DNA of 64,000 bases from Hawksworthiomyces lignivorus (Eukaryota; Ascomycota; Sordariomycetes; Ophiostomatales; Ophiostomataceae), in contig NTMA01000009.1 of the NCBI GenBank assembly GCA_002917075.1, forward strand, positions 186,001-250,000, in the 5' to 3' direction. Position 1 is the stretch's first letter. Every line of letters begins with the position of its first letter. The translations under genes were made by a program, and so were the position numbers. The notes under the pieces are model-generated. The model searched no databases. It was not told where the DNA came from and was given only the letters and a program-made list of their open reading frames with translations. This document shows positions 53,859 through 64,000 of this stretch, piece after piece.

Positions 53859-55055
53859 TGTTGTGGTTGTCGTGATTGTTGTCGTCGTGATTGTTGTCGT
53901 CGTGATCGTTGTTGTCGTTGTAGTTGATGCCGTTGTAGTTGTCGTCGTCGCCAAAGTCTTTCACGAAACTATCACTGTGGTACGTGCTTTCCTTGTCTAG
54001 TTTTCGGATCACAAAACAAGGAAGTACCATGTAGTTGGTCCCTTCCTTCAGTAGTGTCTGTACTGTGATATAGATTTGCAAGAGTCTCTTCTCTCTTGGT
54101 TGCTCCTTCTGCTTTTTACGTACTTCTTCATTTTCTTAATTATTTATTTTATTTTATTTTTTTATATTTTTTTTGCACCTTCCGTCGCCTTCCAACGGCC
54201 CGGTCGTGTGGGTCCCTAGAGCTTGTGGCAAGACTTCCACCAAGCTTTGATTGGACAATAGCACTATTCACCTACACGAACGAGTACCACCCACCTCTAA
54301 GTTAGGCTTCTATCGTTCCTTTCCTCTGCTCATGGCGGGGTCTTCCCTTCTTTTCCCTCTATATCAGGGGCGGACAAAAACTCTTTAAGCCTACAGCGGG
54401 AAAGAGCGTATCGTTAAACCAAAGATCTTTGAGCCTGTGAAGAGAGAAAAGCAAAAATTATTAAATAAAAAATATTAAATAAAACGAACAAAAGATTCAG
54501 AGACGACTCTCTTCTTCAACGATCGTCAGCTTCAAACTGCTATCTAACCAGCGTTCTGCTGCTGTCAAAGCACATCCACTACCCTTGCTCGAATCCCCAG
54601 ATCGCATAAGTCCATCCTCCACCACCAGAAGGCTCCCAGTTTCCCGTCGCCCACTAAGCTTCGCCCAATCTGACTGATTGGATCTCTGTCTTGTCCCCCT
54701 CAGCTGGGCATCGTGCTCTGGATGGCTTCTTCGGGCATTTCGTTTCCTTTTGTTGCTTCGGCCTTTCCTCATAGCCTTGGTTTCCCTGTTCCAGCCGCTA
54801 TCTCCGGCAGCAGCTCCTCTCGACAGCCGATTCACGATCTGCTTCGACCACATTGCCAACGTGAGCCCCGCTCGCCCTCACCTTCTTCAGCTGCGTGCAG
54901 TCGGCCACTCTGAACAAGGCTGCCGACAGCGATCAACCATATTTTCGCTCTTTTTCCTCTTCCGCCTTTTGCCCTCTATTGTTCTTTTGCACTTCTCTCC
55001 TCGTGGGCTGGGCTCCATCCCGCAATAGTCACAACCCCTCCTGCCAGCTTCGACC
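53859..55055. promoter_or_regulatory. Divergent region between the DNL gene and cullin-3
   Basis: The first 100 bases hold a repeat next to the DNL start codon. AT-rich simple sequence runs at about 54135-54175. From 54700 the plus strand is pyrimidine-rich, as expected of the cullin leader. An ATG at 54722 opens a 63-codon frame ending at 54913 that could be an upstream ORF if transcription starts before it. No other gene recognised. Confidence 0.45.
53860..53957. repeat. Trinucleotide-like/15-bp minisatellite at the DNL gene start
   Basis: Imperfect repeat of GTT, GTC and GTG triplets, with a 15-bp unit GATTGTTGTCGTCGT present about two and a half times. On the gene's strand it is C/A-rich and lies immediately upstream of the ATG. 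Confidence 0.8.
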
Positions 55056-57869
55056 ATGATGCACAAGGGCAAAATCCGCCCTCCTCGAAGGGTGCGTTGA
55101 CCTCTTTTGGTTTTGCTGCTTCTCCCCTTTCCCTCACATGTCTTAGGCAGTCATCCTACGAGCAAGAGATACTAACAGAAAGATGCACAGGTCGGAGTCG
55201 CACGGACTGTCGGCGGCGGTATCGACGACTTTGAAGAGAACTGGAACCTCATCCGCGATGCGCTAGAAGACATACACAATGAGAATGCAGGCAAACTCTC
55301 ATTTGAACAGCTCTACCGAGCCTCATACAAGATTGTGATCAAGAAGAGGGGGGATGAGCTATATTCTCTTGTCAAGGGCTTCGAAGAGCGATATTTCGCC
55401 GAAAAAGTAATACCTCAGATTTGGGACCTGGTGACTCGAAGCCTTGTGGCTGTTGCACTGTACAATGCGCCAGGTACCACGGCGAACGAACGACTTGCGA
55501 TGGGCGACAAGTTCCTACGAGGTATAAAAGTCTCCTGGGAGCGCCATAACATGTCGATGAATATGGTTGCCGACGTGCTCATGTATCTTGACCGTGCCCA
55601 AGATGCCACGCAGCCTTCCATCTACGCTGCAACGATCGGTCTTTTCCGCGACCACATCCTGCTGTCTCCGTTGCCTCCTTCTATATGGACAGAGTACGAC
55701 CAGAATGCAGTGGCTCTGATGACAGGCCATAATGTAGTCGGTGGTGGCACCAGTACAAGAGCCGGCAACGGTGCCAACCGCCATCCGACAATATTTACCG
55801 TTCTCACAGCCGTCATTCTATACCAGATCAATATGGACCGCGACGGCGATGTCGTCGACCGCACGCTGCTGCGCAGCTGCGTTGGCATGCTGGAAGCTCT
55901 GTACGAAACAGACGACGAACGAGAAGACGAGAAGCTCTACTCGACCCTGTTTGAGCCCGAGTTTCTGCATGCCACGCATCTCTTCTACCGTGCCGAGTGC
56001 GAGCGCCTGTTGCGTGACGGTGATGCGCGTGCCTGGCTGCGCCAGACACGGCGCCGCCTCCGTGAAGAGCAAGAACGCTGCGGCCACACTGTGTCGCAGG
56101 AGACAAAGGCTAAGACAGGGCGCGTTCTCGAGCTAGAGATGATTGCAGCCCACCTCGAGGAATTTATCGCTATGGACGGCAGCGGGCTCAAGGCCATGGT
56201 AGACAATGACCGCATCGACGACTTGGCTATTCTGTACGAGCTCGTGAACCGCGTCGAGTCCAAGCGTGCCGTCTTAAGCCAGACACTGCAGTCACGCATC
56301 GTCGACCTAGGCCTAGAAATCGAGAAGACTCTGCGGGAAACAGACTTTTCCGTGGCCCCGGCACCAGCAGTGTCCAACGACGCAGCTGCTGGGGCCGAGG
56401 CGGAGGGCCAGGCCAAGCCGGCAGCCCAACTTTCTGCATCAGCGCAGCAGACCGCCGCAGCCATCAAGTGGGTCACCGACATTCTCGAACTCAAGGAGAA
56501 GTTCGACCGGCTATGGAGGGAATGTTTCAACAAGGACCTTGCTATCCAGTCTGCTATCTCCAGCAGCTTTACCGAGCTATTCCGTCTCTGCACGCGCAGT
56601 GCTGAATATGTGTCTCTCTTCATCGACGACAACTTCAAACGTGGCCTGCGCGGAAAGAGCGATGCCGAAATTGACGCGGCTCTCGACAAGGCCACCGTGA
56701 TGGTGCAACACGTCACCGAAAAAGATATGCTAGAGCGCTACTACCAGAAGCACCTCGCTCGCCGGCTGCTGCACAACAAGAGCGAGAACCCTGAAGCCGA
56801 AAAGCTGATGATCTCCCGTATGCAGGCCGAGCTCGGCAAGACATTTACGGCCAAATTCGAAGGCATGTTCAAGGACATGGCTACCTCGGAGGAGCTCACG
56901 CGCGAGTACGGGAATTACGTTCGGGAGGACCTCGGCGGCAACCAAGACGGCGGCCAATCCCGCATTGACTTGGCTGTCAATGTTCTGACGAGCAACAACT
57001 GGCCGCCGGAGGTCATGGGCCGCTCCTCGCAGATCGAAGAGAGCCTCAGCAACGCGCCAGCGGGCTGCAACTATCCGCCAGAGATCCGGCGCCTGCAGCA
57101 AAGCTTCTTAAAGTTCTACCTACGCAACCGAAGCGGTCGGGTCCTCTCGTGGGTGGGCTCTGCCGGCAGCGCCGACATCAAGTGCGTCTTCCCGCGTATT
57201 GCGGGACACGACAAGGGCCCTCTTAGCAAGGAGCGGCGCTACGAGCTGAATGTGCCCACTCACGGCATGATCGTGCTCCTTCTGTTCAACAACCTGGCCG
57301 AGGACAACACGCAGCTCAGCTTTGAAGAGATCCAGGGCCAGACAAACATTCCACCAGCAGATCTTACCCGGGCGCTTGCCTCTCTGTCGATCCCGCCAAA
57401 ATGCCGCGTGCTGCTCAAAGAACCAATGAGCAAGACGATCAAGCCTGGCGACAAGTTCTCGTTCAACGCGCAGTTCGCCAGCAAGGCGCTCAAAATCAAA
57501 GTGCCTGTCATCAATGCTCTGTCCAAGTTGGAGGGTGAAGAGGAACGGAAAGCTACGGAGGAGAAGAACAATCAGACGCGCTGGCACACCATCGACGCCG
57601 CCGTTGTTCGCACCATGAAGTACGTCCCTCTCTTGCTATGTTCTTTTTCCTCCTTTTTTTTCCCACATCATGCAATTGGATCTAACATGTACAGGCAACG
57701 GAAGGAGCTCACGCATACGGCCCTCGTCACGGAAGTCGTCACACAACTAGCTAGCCTGTTCCGGCCGGAGGTGGCGATGGTGAAGAAGCGAATCGAAGAC
57801 TTGATCTCACGCGAATACCTAGAGCGCATTGAGGAGTCGGATCCTCCAGCCTACCGCTATGTAGCCTAA
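55056..57869 (+). CDS. CUL3: Cullin-3, three exons, 879 residues
   Basis: Scaffold of CRL3 ubiquitin ligases, which use BTB proteins as adaptors. Exons: 55056-55091, 55191-57619 and 57695-57869. The N-terminus after splicing is MMHKGKIRPPRRVGVARTVG, then NWNLIRDALEDIHNENA and SFEQLYRASYKIV, the Cul3-type first cullin repeat. The cullin homology domain includes VTEKDMLERYYQKHLARRLL and LNVPTHGMIVLLLFN. The C-terminal winged helix has AAVVRTMKQRKELTHTALV, where Lys822 is the expected NEDD8 acceptor, and ends SDPPAYRYVA. Residues 355-385 are an Ala-rich insert. The ATG at 55059 is a possible alternative start one codon later. Confidence 0.95.
57620..57694 (+). other. 75-nt frame-preserving intron of cullin-3
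   Basis: GTACGT donor, TCTAACAT branch site, TACAG acceptor. Length is a multiple of three and there is no stop in the reading frame, so retention would insert 25 residues directly after Lys822. Confidence 0.85.
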
Positions 57870-59451
57870 CGGAGGAACGTGCTCTCACCCGGTGAGCATT
57901 CTCGTTCTCGTTTATGACAACGGTAACCCGGTGCTCGGCACCAATGGCACGCCAACCATTGGTTAGAGATTTTCACTCAGCATCCACACATTGGTGTAGC
58001 ATATGTACTTGCTGTCTTTTCATTCACTATTCCTCCTGTGCATCACCAGATGTGAAGAAAGCGGGGTGTGCAGAGTCAGCAGGTAGCGTGACGAACGATA
58101 CAGGGAGGAGAGAGGAGAGGAAGAAGGCAGCAAAGGACAGAGGAGGACAAGAAAGGCGAAAGGATCCCCCCTCTTCCGGAGTCTTTCGGTCACGAAAGGA
58201 AGGTCGCATTTGAATTGGCCATTTCGGTTTTTGAACTTCATATTGCTTTTTATTCACCAATCTTGCTAAGCATTGCGGGAACGGCGTTCTCGGTCCACTG
58301 ACAAAAGGGGTGGTGCAAAAGTGGACGCAATCCGGGGTTGGCTTTCTTGTACATCGCAAATATTCAGACTTCGATTCTGGATCATTAAATAAACACAGCG
58401 AGTGCTTTCTTCAGCAATGAATTTACGTCGAAAAAAATATCCTAGCAAAGACAATGTCTTATCTGTGTAGCTACGAGCATTAAGAGCAACATGATACTCC
58501 GCGCGCTTCTGGATCTTCTAGAAACAACCCACTGTGCTCAGGTGCTTCTCTCTGCGAAACTTGGCAAACGTTATTTCGTACTCGTATGTACGGAGTACGG
58601 ATATACGAGCAGACGACGAGGGCGTGCGGAGCAGAAAGCATACGGGGGGGGTTTTAAGGCACAGGAGACAGCAACAAATTCTTTTGTTTACGCGTACACC
58701 GTACCTTCGAGCGGCCCTTCCACGGGCCTTTGTCTGACTTGCAGTGCCGATCGGCAAGTCGACATCCATTACCCTTCCCCAAAATGCTCACACCTCCGAG
58801 ATGCTAAGAAGATCTGAGGACCTCTGCCTTATTTGCACGCGAACGCTCTCGTTTGTGCCTCACCCGATTATTGTTCTGTCTATACTCGTTTACGTGCACT
58901 CCCCTGCTAGTCGAGCGTCGGACTATTTCTTCCCGAGCTGATCCAAAATGCCCCAGACAAAACCCCACGCCCTCCAGAGAGCCAGTGTGGATGGCCGCGT
59001 GAAGTTGTCAAAACCAAATGAAAAGCGATAGGGAAAAAATAGAAAATGGAGTCAGATGGCACTCCAAGCGAGCGGACAATTAATTCATTTACACAATGAC
59101 AAACCCGCTTGTTCGATGTGAGAGCACGTCCTTGTGAATAGTGAAAGTGTATATATAGTATTAGGTATTATCCGCGGACGGCAACACGGCAATTGGACGG
59201 AGACCGCGCGAGTGCTGGCAGAGGAAACTCGAACCGCATGGTGGTCTGATCATTTGCTGCCATGTACGAGCGGGTGGCCGACAACATTAACAAATACGGC
59301 GGATGGGATCTGTTGATGCCTCGTCTCATGCCATTCTCCAGTTCTTTCCGTTCCCCTGACCTTGGGTCCTGCGACGTGCAAATATGCTTAAAGGTCCTGA
59401 GAAAACTGGTGACGATCTTGGTTCGAGACGCGGGTCCTGAGAGCGAACTGG

Positions 59452-59465
59452 TTTTTTTTTTTTTT
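59452..59465. repeat. T14 homopolymer
   Basis: Fourteen consecutive T in the gene-poor region. Simple sequence. Confidence 0.85.
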
Positions 59466-62400
59466 GTTGATCAATTCTGAAAACGAGAAGTAAACCGGTG
59501 CCGTGGGACTCCCAAGAACCTGAAAATAAACAGGCTTCTTTACAACGTTGATCACGAAGGCAACGATCCCGAGAATATGGATAGGGATGTAAATGGAACC
59601 TCCTGTGGACGTTCTGCGGGTACAAGTACGTAGCTGTATTGCTGTCGGCCTCGATGCCAACTAAATAAAGATGTACATCTTGTTCGACGCTCCCCGCCGC
59701 TACGGTTCAAGCTGTAAGAAAATGAGGATTAACTGCTGAAGCAGCTCTAAGCTTGAAAAATGCGTCAGTTTTTTTCACTCGAGATCATCTCTCTTCTCCA
59801 TCCAGTACTTTGACGTTCACGGGGATATCCAACACCTGCTTTCCCCGGGGCAAACCCAGCTGTGGCCCCCAAAGATCGTCGATAAGAAGACGGGATTCTC
59901 GAGAGGAATGTTCTTCCCCGGATTTTCGCATGCGTAGATTTGCAGATTTTCTTTCTCTCCCATCACTTACGCTTAAAACGACTTACACTCCATCTCTGTG
60001 CTTCGTCCGCCAATTCTACTTCTACATAAATTCGAATCTTTCTAAGATAGGCTGTACACACTCTCCAGGCATCCACCACTGGAGCTTTGGCTTTTCCGTC
60101 AATGGTTTTGTTTGTTTGTTTGCTTGTTTTTATCAAAGTGCATATTCCGTAGATTGAACAATTTAGAGACGACGCAATAATACTGCCTCCCACTCAAAAC
60201 ACGCCACGGTGTCAGTAAATTAGACCTCGCGCGCTCTACTCGCCCTGCCCGAGCAAAACACACTGGGATTATTACAATTTGATGTTTGAATTCACATCCT
60301 ACCTAAATTGGAAGCTCCAAGAGGAAATGTAAATGACAAGAAATTAGAGGGACCTACCAAGGACTAGATACCGAGAAAGTGACAGCTGAGGGGGTCGTGC
60401 TACATCGTTTCGCGCACCGCTACACGGCGGAGTTTGAAAGCACCCAAACTCCGGGTGATACCTCGAAAACGGTGAAGGAGGCGGGCAATGTGACAGATGA
60501 TCACTCTTTCTTTTATTTTTCCGCCTACGAGAATTTTTCAATGGGCCGCTTAGAGCGCAAAAGCTGCGTTTGGTGGCATCGGTGGATCATTGGGTGTCAT
60601 TGATGTGTATTTCCAATAGCGATCACAATGCGTTTTCTGCATGACTGAATCCGAAACCACCGCTGGGGTAGCCTCAAGTCTTAATTTCGATTCGACGACA
60701 CGTCAAACTCTCTTTTTTTGCTCTGACAGCCGCGGTGTCTGCAGGAGCCCGAATACCGTATGATACTGCAATGATGCAATGGAGGCGTCTCTCCCAATCG
60801 CCTATCCAAACAGAGCTAGCACGAAAGACTTGTCGATGTAAAAGATCAAACGGATATGCCAGTGCCGTTTGTTTTGCTTGCTCGCTGCCGGTCGTCTGGC
60901 CTGCCACAGGAGCAAATCTAGTGGAAACAAAACGTCCATCCGGATGCCAGTAACAGTCCCCGGACTGCCCCCAACCCATGGGCGCTCTCGCGTATGCACA
61001 CTAGTGTTGTCAAACCAAGCATGGGCAGAGCGCAATAAGCATATTATGGGTGTATGGGCAGGGTGCTGCTCTGTGGGGCGCAGGAGGAAAACTCTCCGTA
61101 CGAGTAGCACAAAAAAAAAAGTTGGTAGGCAGCTTTACTTTGTCTGGTGTAGCGCAATCGAGCCTACTCCACACCAGGTCTATCTGACGGAAGTGGCTTG
61201 CCCTAGCCAACGGCAAAAGATGCACTGACTCGCACGCACCACCCTTCTCACAGCATGCACAAACATTCGTACGCCCCCCAAGATCCAGTCGTAGGAAACA
61301 CATCATCTTGGTGGCCCACCTTGCGCCGAGAGGCGTGAAACATGCAATTTGCGAGAGCGTCGTCTCTACCGTATCAAGGGTCGGCGTGCAGTGCATCCTC
61401 AGCAGTCGAGGAGCAAAACTGTGGCTGCATCGCGCGTGAGTACGGCACAGCATGGTTTTTTTCTAATCCCACAGTTTTTTCCTAATCCTACAGTGTCGCT
61501 GTTGGAGGGGCCATTGGGTAGAAAGGACCACTTACAGAAGACGCATATCCTCGGGTAGCTATTATACGTCCAAGTAGTTCCTACTCTGCTACTGTATACT
61601 TGCCGGATTTGCCTTTCTCGCAGCATGCCAGGTTAACATGATCGTACCAGTACAGTATGACACACCACACATACAGGTCATGGCTAGTTGCGGCATGCTT
61701 CGTAGGTACGTCTACGCAGCTGTCCTAGCGTTAGTCTTAGGCGGCTCTGTTGTGTTGGGTGGCTTAATGCCTTTTTGGCCTTTGCCCTCTTTGGTATTGG
61801 CCGCCCCAGACAGCATGGCGTTGCCGCAATTCTTGTTTTGACCACACATCATCGTGCCCTGGAGGGCTCGACGTCCCTCGTATGCTTGATTCTTCTTCGC
61901 GCTGCTTATTTCCTTATTTCCACGCTTTGTAATGTGCATTTAAGCATGTTTTGCTCTGCACTGTCGCATCTCCGCAGCTACGCGCGTGTGATATGTAACG
62001 TTTAACCCATTCGTATTCGAACGTACCACAGGACCAAGGACGGCGAGAGTAGGGGGTTCCACTCCAGCTTGCTTCGGACATTGGCTGTCATTATTCGGCT
62101 TCCGATTTTTTGTGATGGGGCATGGAAACAGTTTCGTAACAACAAGGAAAGCCACGGGGTCCCCCGGCATCAGACGAGTCTTCCGTCTTCTGTCGGAGCT
62201 TTTTCTTGTCCATGATTTCTTTTTGTTTGTGGTCATCGCCATGAGGGAGATGGCGGTAACTGGAAAAGGAAAGTGTTGAGCCACCTGCATTTCTTTACGC
62301 CTTCACAGCCTGCATCTTCAACTGGGCGCGCATTCCACTTTCTTTCTGGACGAGTTCCCGCCTCCAGCTGTCAAAGTCCGGCGGCTGGGCAGTCGAGGCT

Positions 62401-63892
62401 GTGCTCTTCCGCGGGCTTTGCTTCAGTGCACTTAGCTATTCTGCGACTATCCATTTTACCGTTCGTCTCAAAGCCCAGGCAAATTTGACGTATCTCCGCA
62501 CGGTTTCATTATCCTCGTCGTCCAGCCATCTCCTGTGGTCTCGGTTCGCGGTTTCGTGGTTCGCGCAGGCGCGGCGTATCGTACTCGTCGCTTTGGCTAG
62601 GCCTTACCGCATTCTCATACGACTTTAGTAACGGAGTGCCATGGTCTCCCCATTCTAGTTTTTACATATCCTGTGACTGTTCGAAAGACAATCCAACAGT
62701 TTGGTTTGTCATGATAATGTCCCGTCTGATGCTTCGGTGTCAACTTTATTTTGTCTAGAACTAAACGTCAGCGCATCTTATATGCATAGAACGGTGGATA
62801 TGTTATATATCGTTACAAAGCTTATTCTCACGCCGAATTCTATGTGCAGTGCAGATAGAACATGAGCTCTATGACGAACATCATGTGGTGGAGATGACTA
62901 CGGAGGACCGTACGAGCTAGTACTGGTGCCTTGTTTGAGCGGGGAGCGATCGGCAAAAAACCTATTCTGTTTGTGTTTGTTTCTCATCTGTGGTGGTAGA
63001 TCGGCTAATACAGGGCATCTCGATATGCGTACGCCTAACTGCTTCAGCATGGCTATTTTGTCTCTGTTAGTACGCAGCCTCCTTGTCTGTGGAGCACGAA
63101 TAACAAGTATAGCTCTTCAGGAAGCAGTGCAGCGCTAGCGACAATTTAGGCAGTTCACCGATCTTCCAGGTTTTCTGTTTTCTTTTTTCAAACAGCACAG
63201 AGTCCTGTTTGACATACCCACCCCCTGTATCATTTACATTATACTCCAAGAGCTGGTTTCCCGACCCGCCGTTTAAAAAGGCTTCTGCCCACTCTTTCGG
63301 CCGTCCCACTGGTCGGTGTTACTGCGGTGGTTTGGAGGTGGGGGGGCGACATCAGGAGAAGCAGAAAGAGATGGGGAGAGCAAAATATGGAGAGGAGGGA
63401 TAAGGGAGGGTGTGAGGGAGACCCGTTGTCCGAGCAAGAATCTGGGGCAAGATGACTTGTTTGAGCTGGTTGCATGGTTGCATGGCCTGGGAGGAGGATT
63501 GGCCAGCACTGTTCAGCGAAGGAGAGCAAGCAAGGACCTTGGCTTGGATCTCTTTTCCTCTCTATCTCTGTCTACATACATCTCTATCGCTGGGGTCAGT
63601 GCTTGCTATATTATGCTAACAAGAGGGAAATAGAGATCAAGCAGAGCAGCGGCACAAGCGCAGAGAAGCCCTCCGTCCGCAGCGTGACCGTTTTCTCTGC
63701 ACATTTCAGTATTTTGGCTTCGATGTGTTTGCGAGTACAGTGCATCTTCTCATTGGATAGAGAAGGCCTGAAGTACCGACTTACACGAGCTTCTTCCCCA
63801 ATTTAGCACGTACCTAGCGTAGTTCTCCGCAATTGGCAGGGTTCCGCTTAGTTTCTTCATCGCCCTTGATCAACGTCATTGATACTTTCGCA

Positions 63893-63905
63893 CCCCCCCC
63901 CCCCC
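63893..63905. repeat. C13 homopolymer
   Basis: Thirteen C followed by a pyrimidine-rich stretch, about 45 bp before the candidate gene start at 63949. Probably in its leader or core promoter. Confidence 0.85.
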
Positions 63906-63938
63906 TTTCCGTTATCCCTTCCCGCATCTTCTTCACCA

Positions 63939-63962
63939 ATGACACAACATGATGTCTCCTAG
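63939..63962 (+). promoter_or_regulatory. Candidate 7-codon upstream ORF
   Basis: ATG at 63939 opens MTQHDVS and stops at TAG 63960-63962, overlapping the candidate main ATG at 63949 in another frame. Its own context is weaker (C at -3) than that of the main ATG (A at -3). An overlapping uORF would normally reduce translation of the main frame. Confidence 0.3.
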
Positions 63963-64000
63963 CATGACTCCCTCCACCGGAGGCTGGGCGTACGACAAAG
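63949..64000 (+). CDS. Possible 5' end of a gene leaving the window
   Basis: Open frame MMSPSMTPSTGGWAYDK with A at -3, preceded by a C/T-rich stretch that looks like a fungal leader. Only 17 codons are visible, so neither family nor reality can be confirmed. It could be a chance ORF. Confidence 0.35.
   Translation, partial: MMSPSMTPSTGGWAYDK

Larger units (their letters stand above)
57870..63948. other. 6.1-kb gene-poor region before the window-end gene
   Basis: No gene supported. Short ORFs on both strands lack family motifs and splice-linked extensions; the minus ORF at 59388-59660 has one hydrophobic segment but no ATG context I trust. TACGGAGTA occurs at 58589-58597, a T14 run at 59452-59465, and a C13 run at 63893-63905. 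It may be a long upstream regulatory region of the gene starting at 63949. Confidence 0.45.

Noticed and set aside
54722..54913. 63-codon plus ORF before cullin-3 as a separate gene
   Set aside because: Ser/Pro-rich, in a pyrimidine-rich probable leader, and without a family; at most an upstream ORF.
59388..59660. 90-codon minus-strand ORF with a hydrophobic segment (HILGIVAFVINVV)
   Set aside because: No known small membrane family matches, a poly-Lys run comes from the T14 homopolymer, and a second overlapping frame is equally open.

Overview
The window is nuclear DNA from a filamentous ascomycete, most probably a Sordariomycete. I cannot name the species from sequence alone. Coding exons are GC-rich and spacers and introns are AT-rich. 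Introns are mostly 50-130 nt with GTAAGT/GTATGT-type donors, CTAAC/CTGAC branch sites and YAG acceptors. The gene set (pyruvate carboxylase, Sfh5, an SRPK-like kinase, a DUF1996 secreted protein, OPT and Dal5-type transporters) is typical of such fungi. No rRNA, tRNA, CRISPR or intact transposon was recognised.

Layout: 0.65-1.8 kb aldo-keto reductase (-). 2.8-6.0 kb OPT oligopeptide transporter in nine exons (-). 6.0-13.1 kb is a 7-kb gene-poor stretch. 13.1-14.3 kb DUF1996 secreted protein (+). 14.8-17.1 kb glutaminyl-tRNA synthetase (-). 17.9-18.2 kb a candidate 64-residue gene (-). 18.5-20.1 kb SRPK-like kinase (+). 20.5-25.2 kb pyruvate carboxylase in ten exons (-). 25.2-30.0 kb gene-poor. 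30.0-30.8 kb mitochondrial pyruvate carrier MPC1 (-). 31.5-32.5 kb SmB (-), divergent from ribosomal protein L11 at 33.0-33.7 kb (+). 34.1-35.4 kb MDR-type oxidoreductase (-). 35.9-37.3 kb SFH5 (-). 38.2-39.9 kb Dal5-family transporter (-), divergent from a TauD-type dioxygenase at 41.7-43.2 kb (+). 43.8-52.6 kb UTP20, a 2949-residue single exon (+). 53.1-53.9 kb DNL zinc-finger chaperone factor (-). 55.1-57.9 kb cullin-3 (+). 57.9-63.9 kb gene-poor, ending in the probable start of a gene that leaves the window.

Most genes are housekeeping. RPL11, SmB, UTP20 and GlnRS serve RNA and protein production; MPC1 and pyruvate carboxylase act on the same pyruvate pool (mitochondrial import versus cytosolic carboxylation). 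E-box sites of the Cbf1 type lie close upstream of RPL11/SmB, UTP20 and MPC1, and the RPL11/SmB site is paired with a telo-box-like site. The transporter/dioxygenase pair, divergent with a TATA box on each side, could be a small uptake-and-cleavage unit for a sulfonate-like compound; this is inference.

The most unusual structures are in gene architecture. Pyruvate carboxylase has 8-nt and 12-nt exons and a 447-nt intron built partly of a 24-bp tandem repeat that keeps an open frame. A 75-nt, stop-free intron in cullin-3 splits the codon of the predicted NEDD8 acceptor lysine. SmB has a 9-nt exon, and the first coding exon of RPL11 is only the ATG. I did not find a clearly new multi-gene system; these splicing features and the small gene at 18 kb are the best leads.
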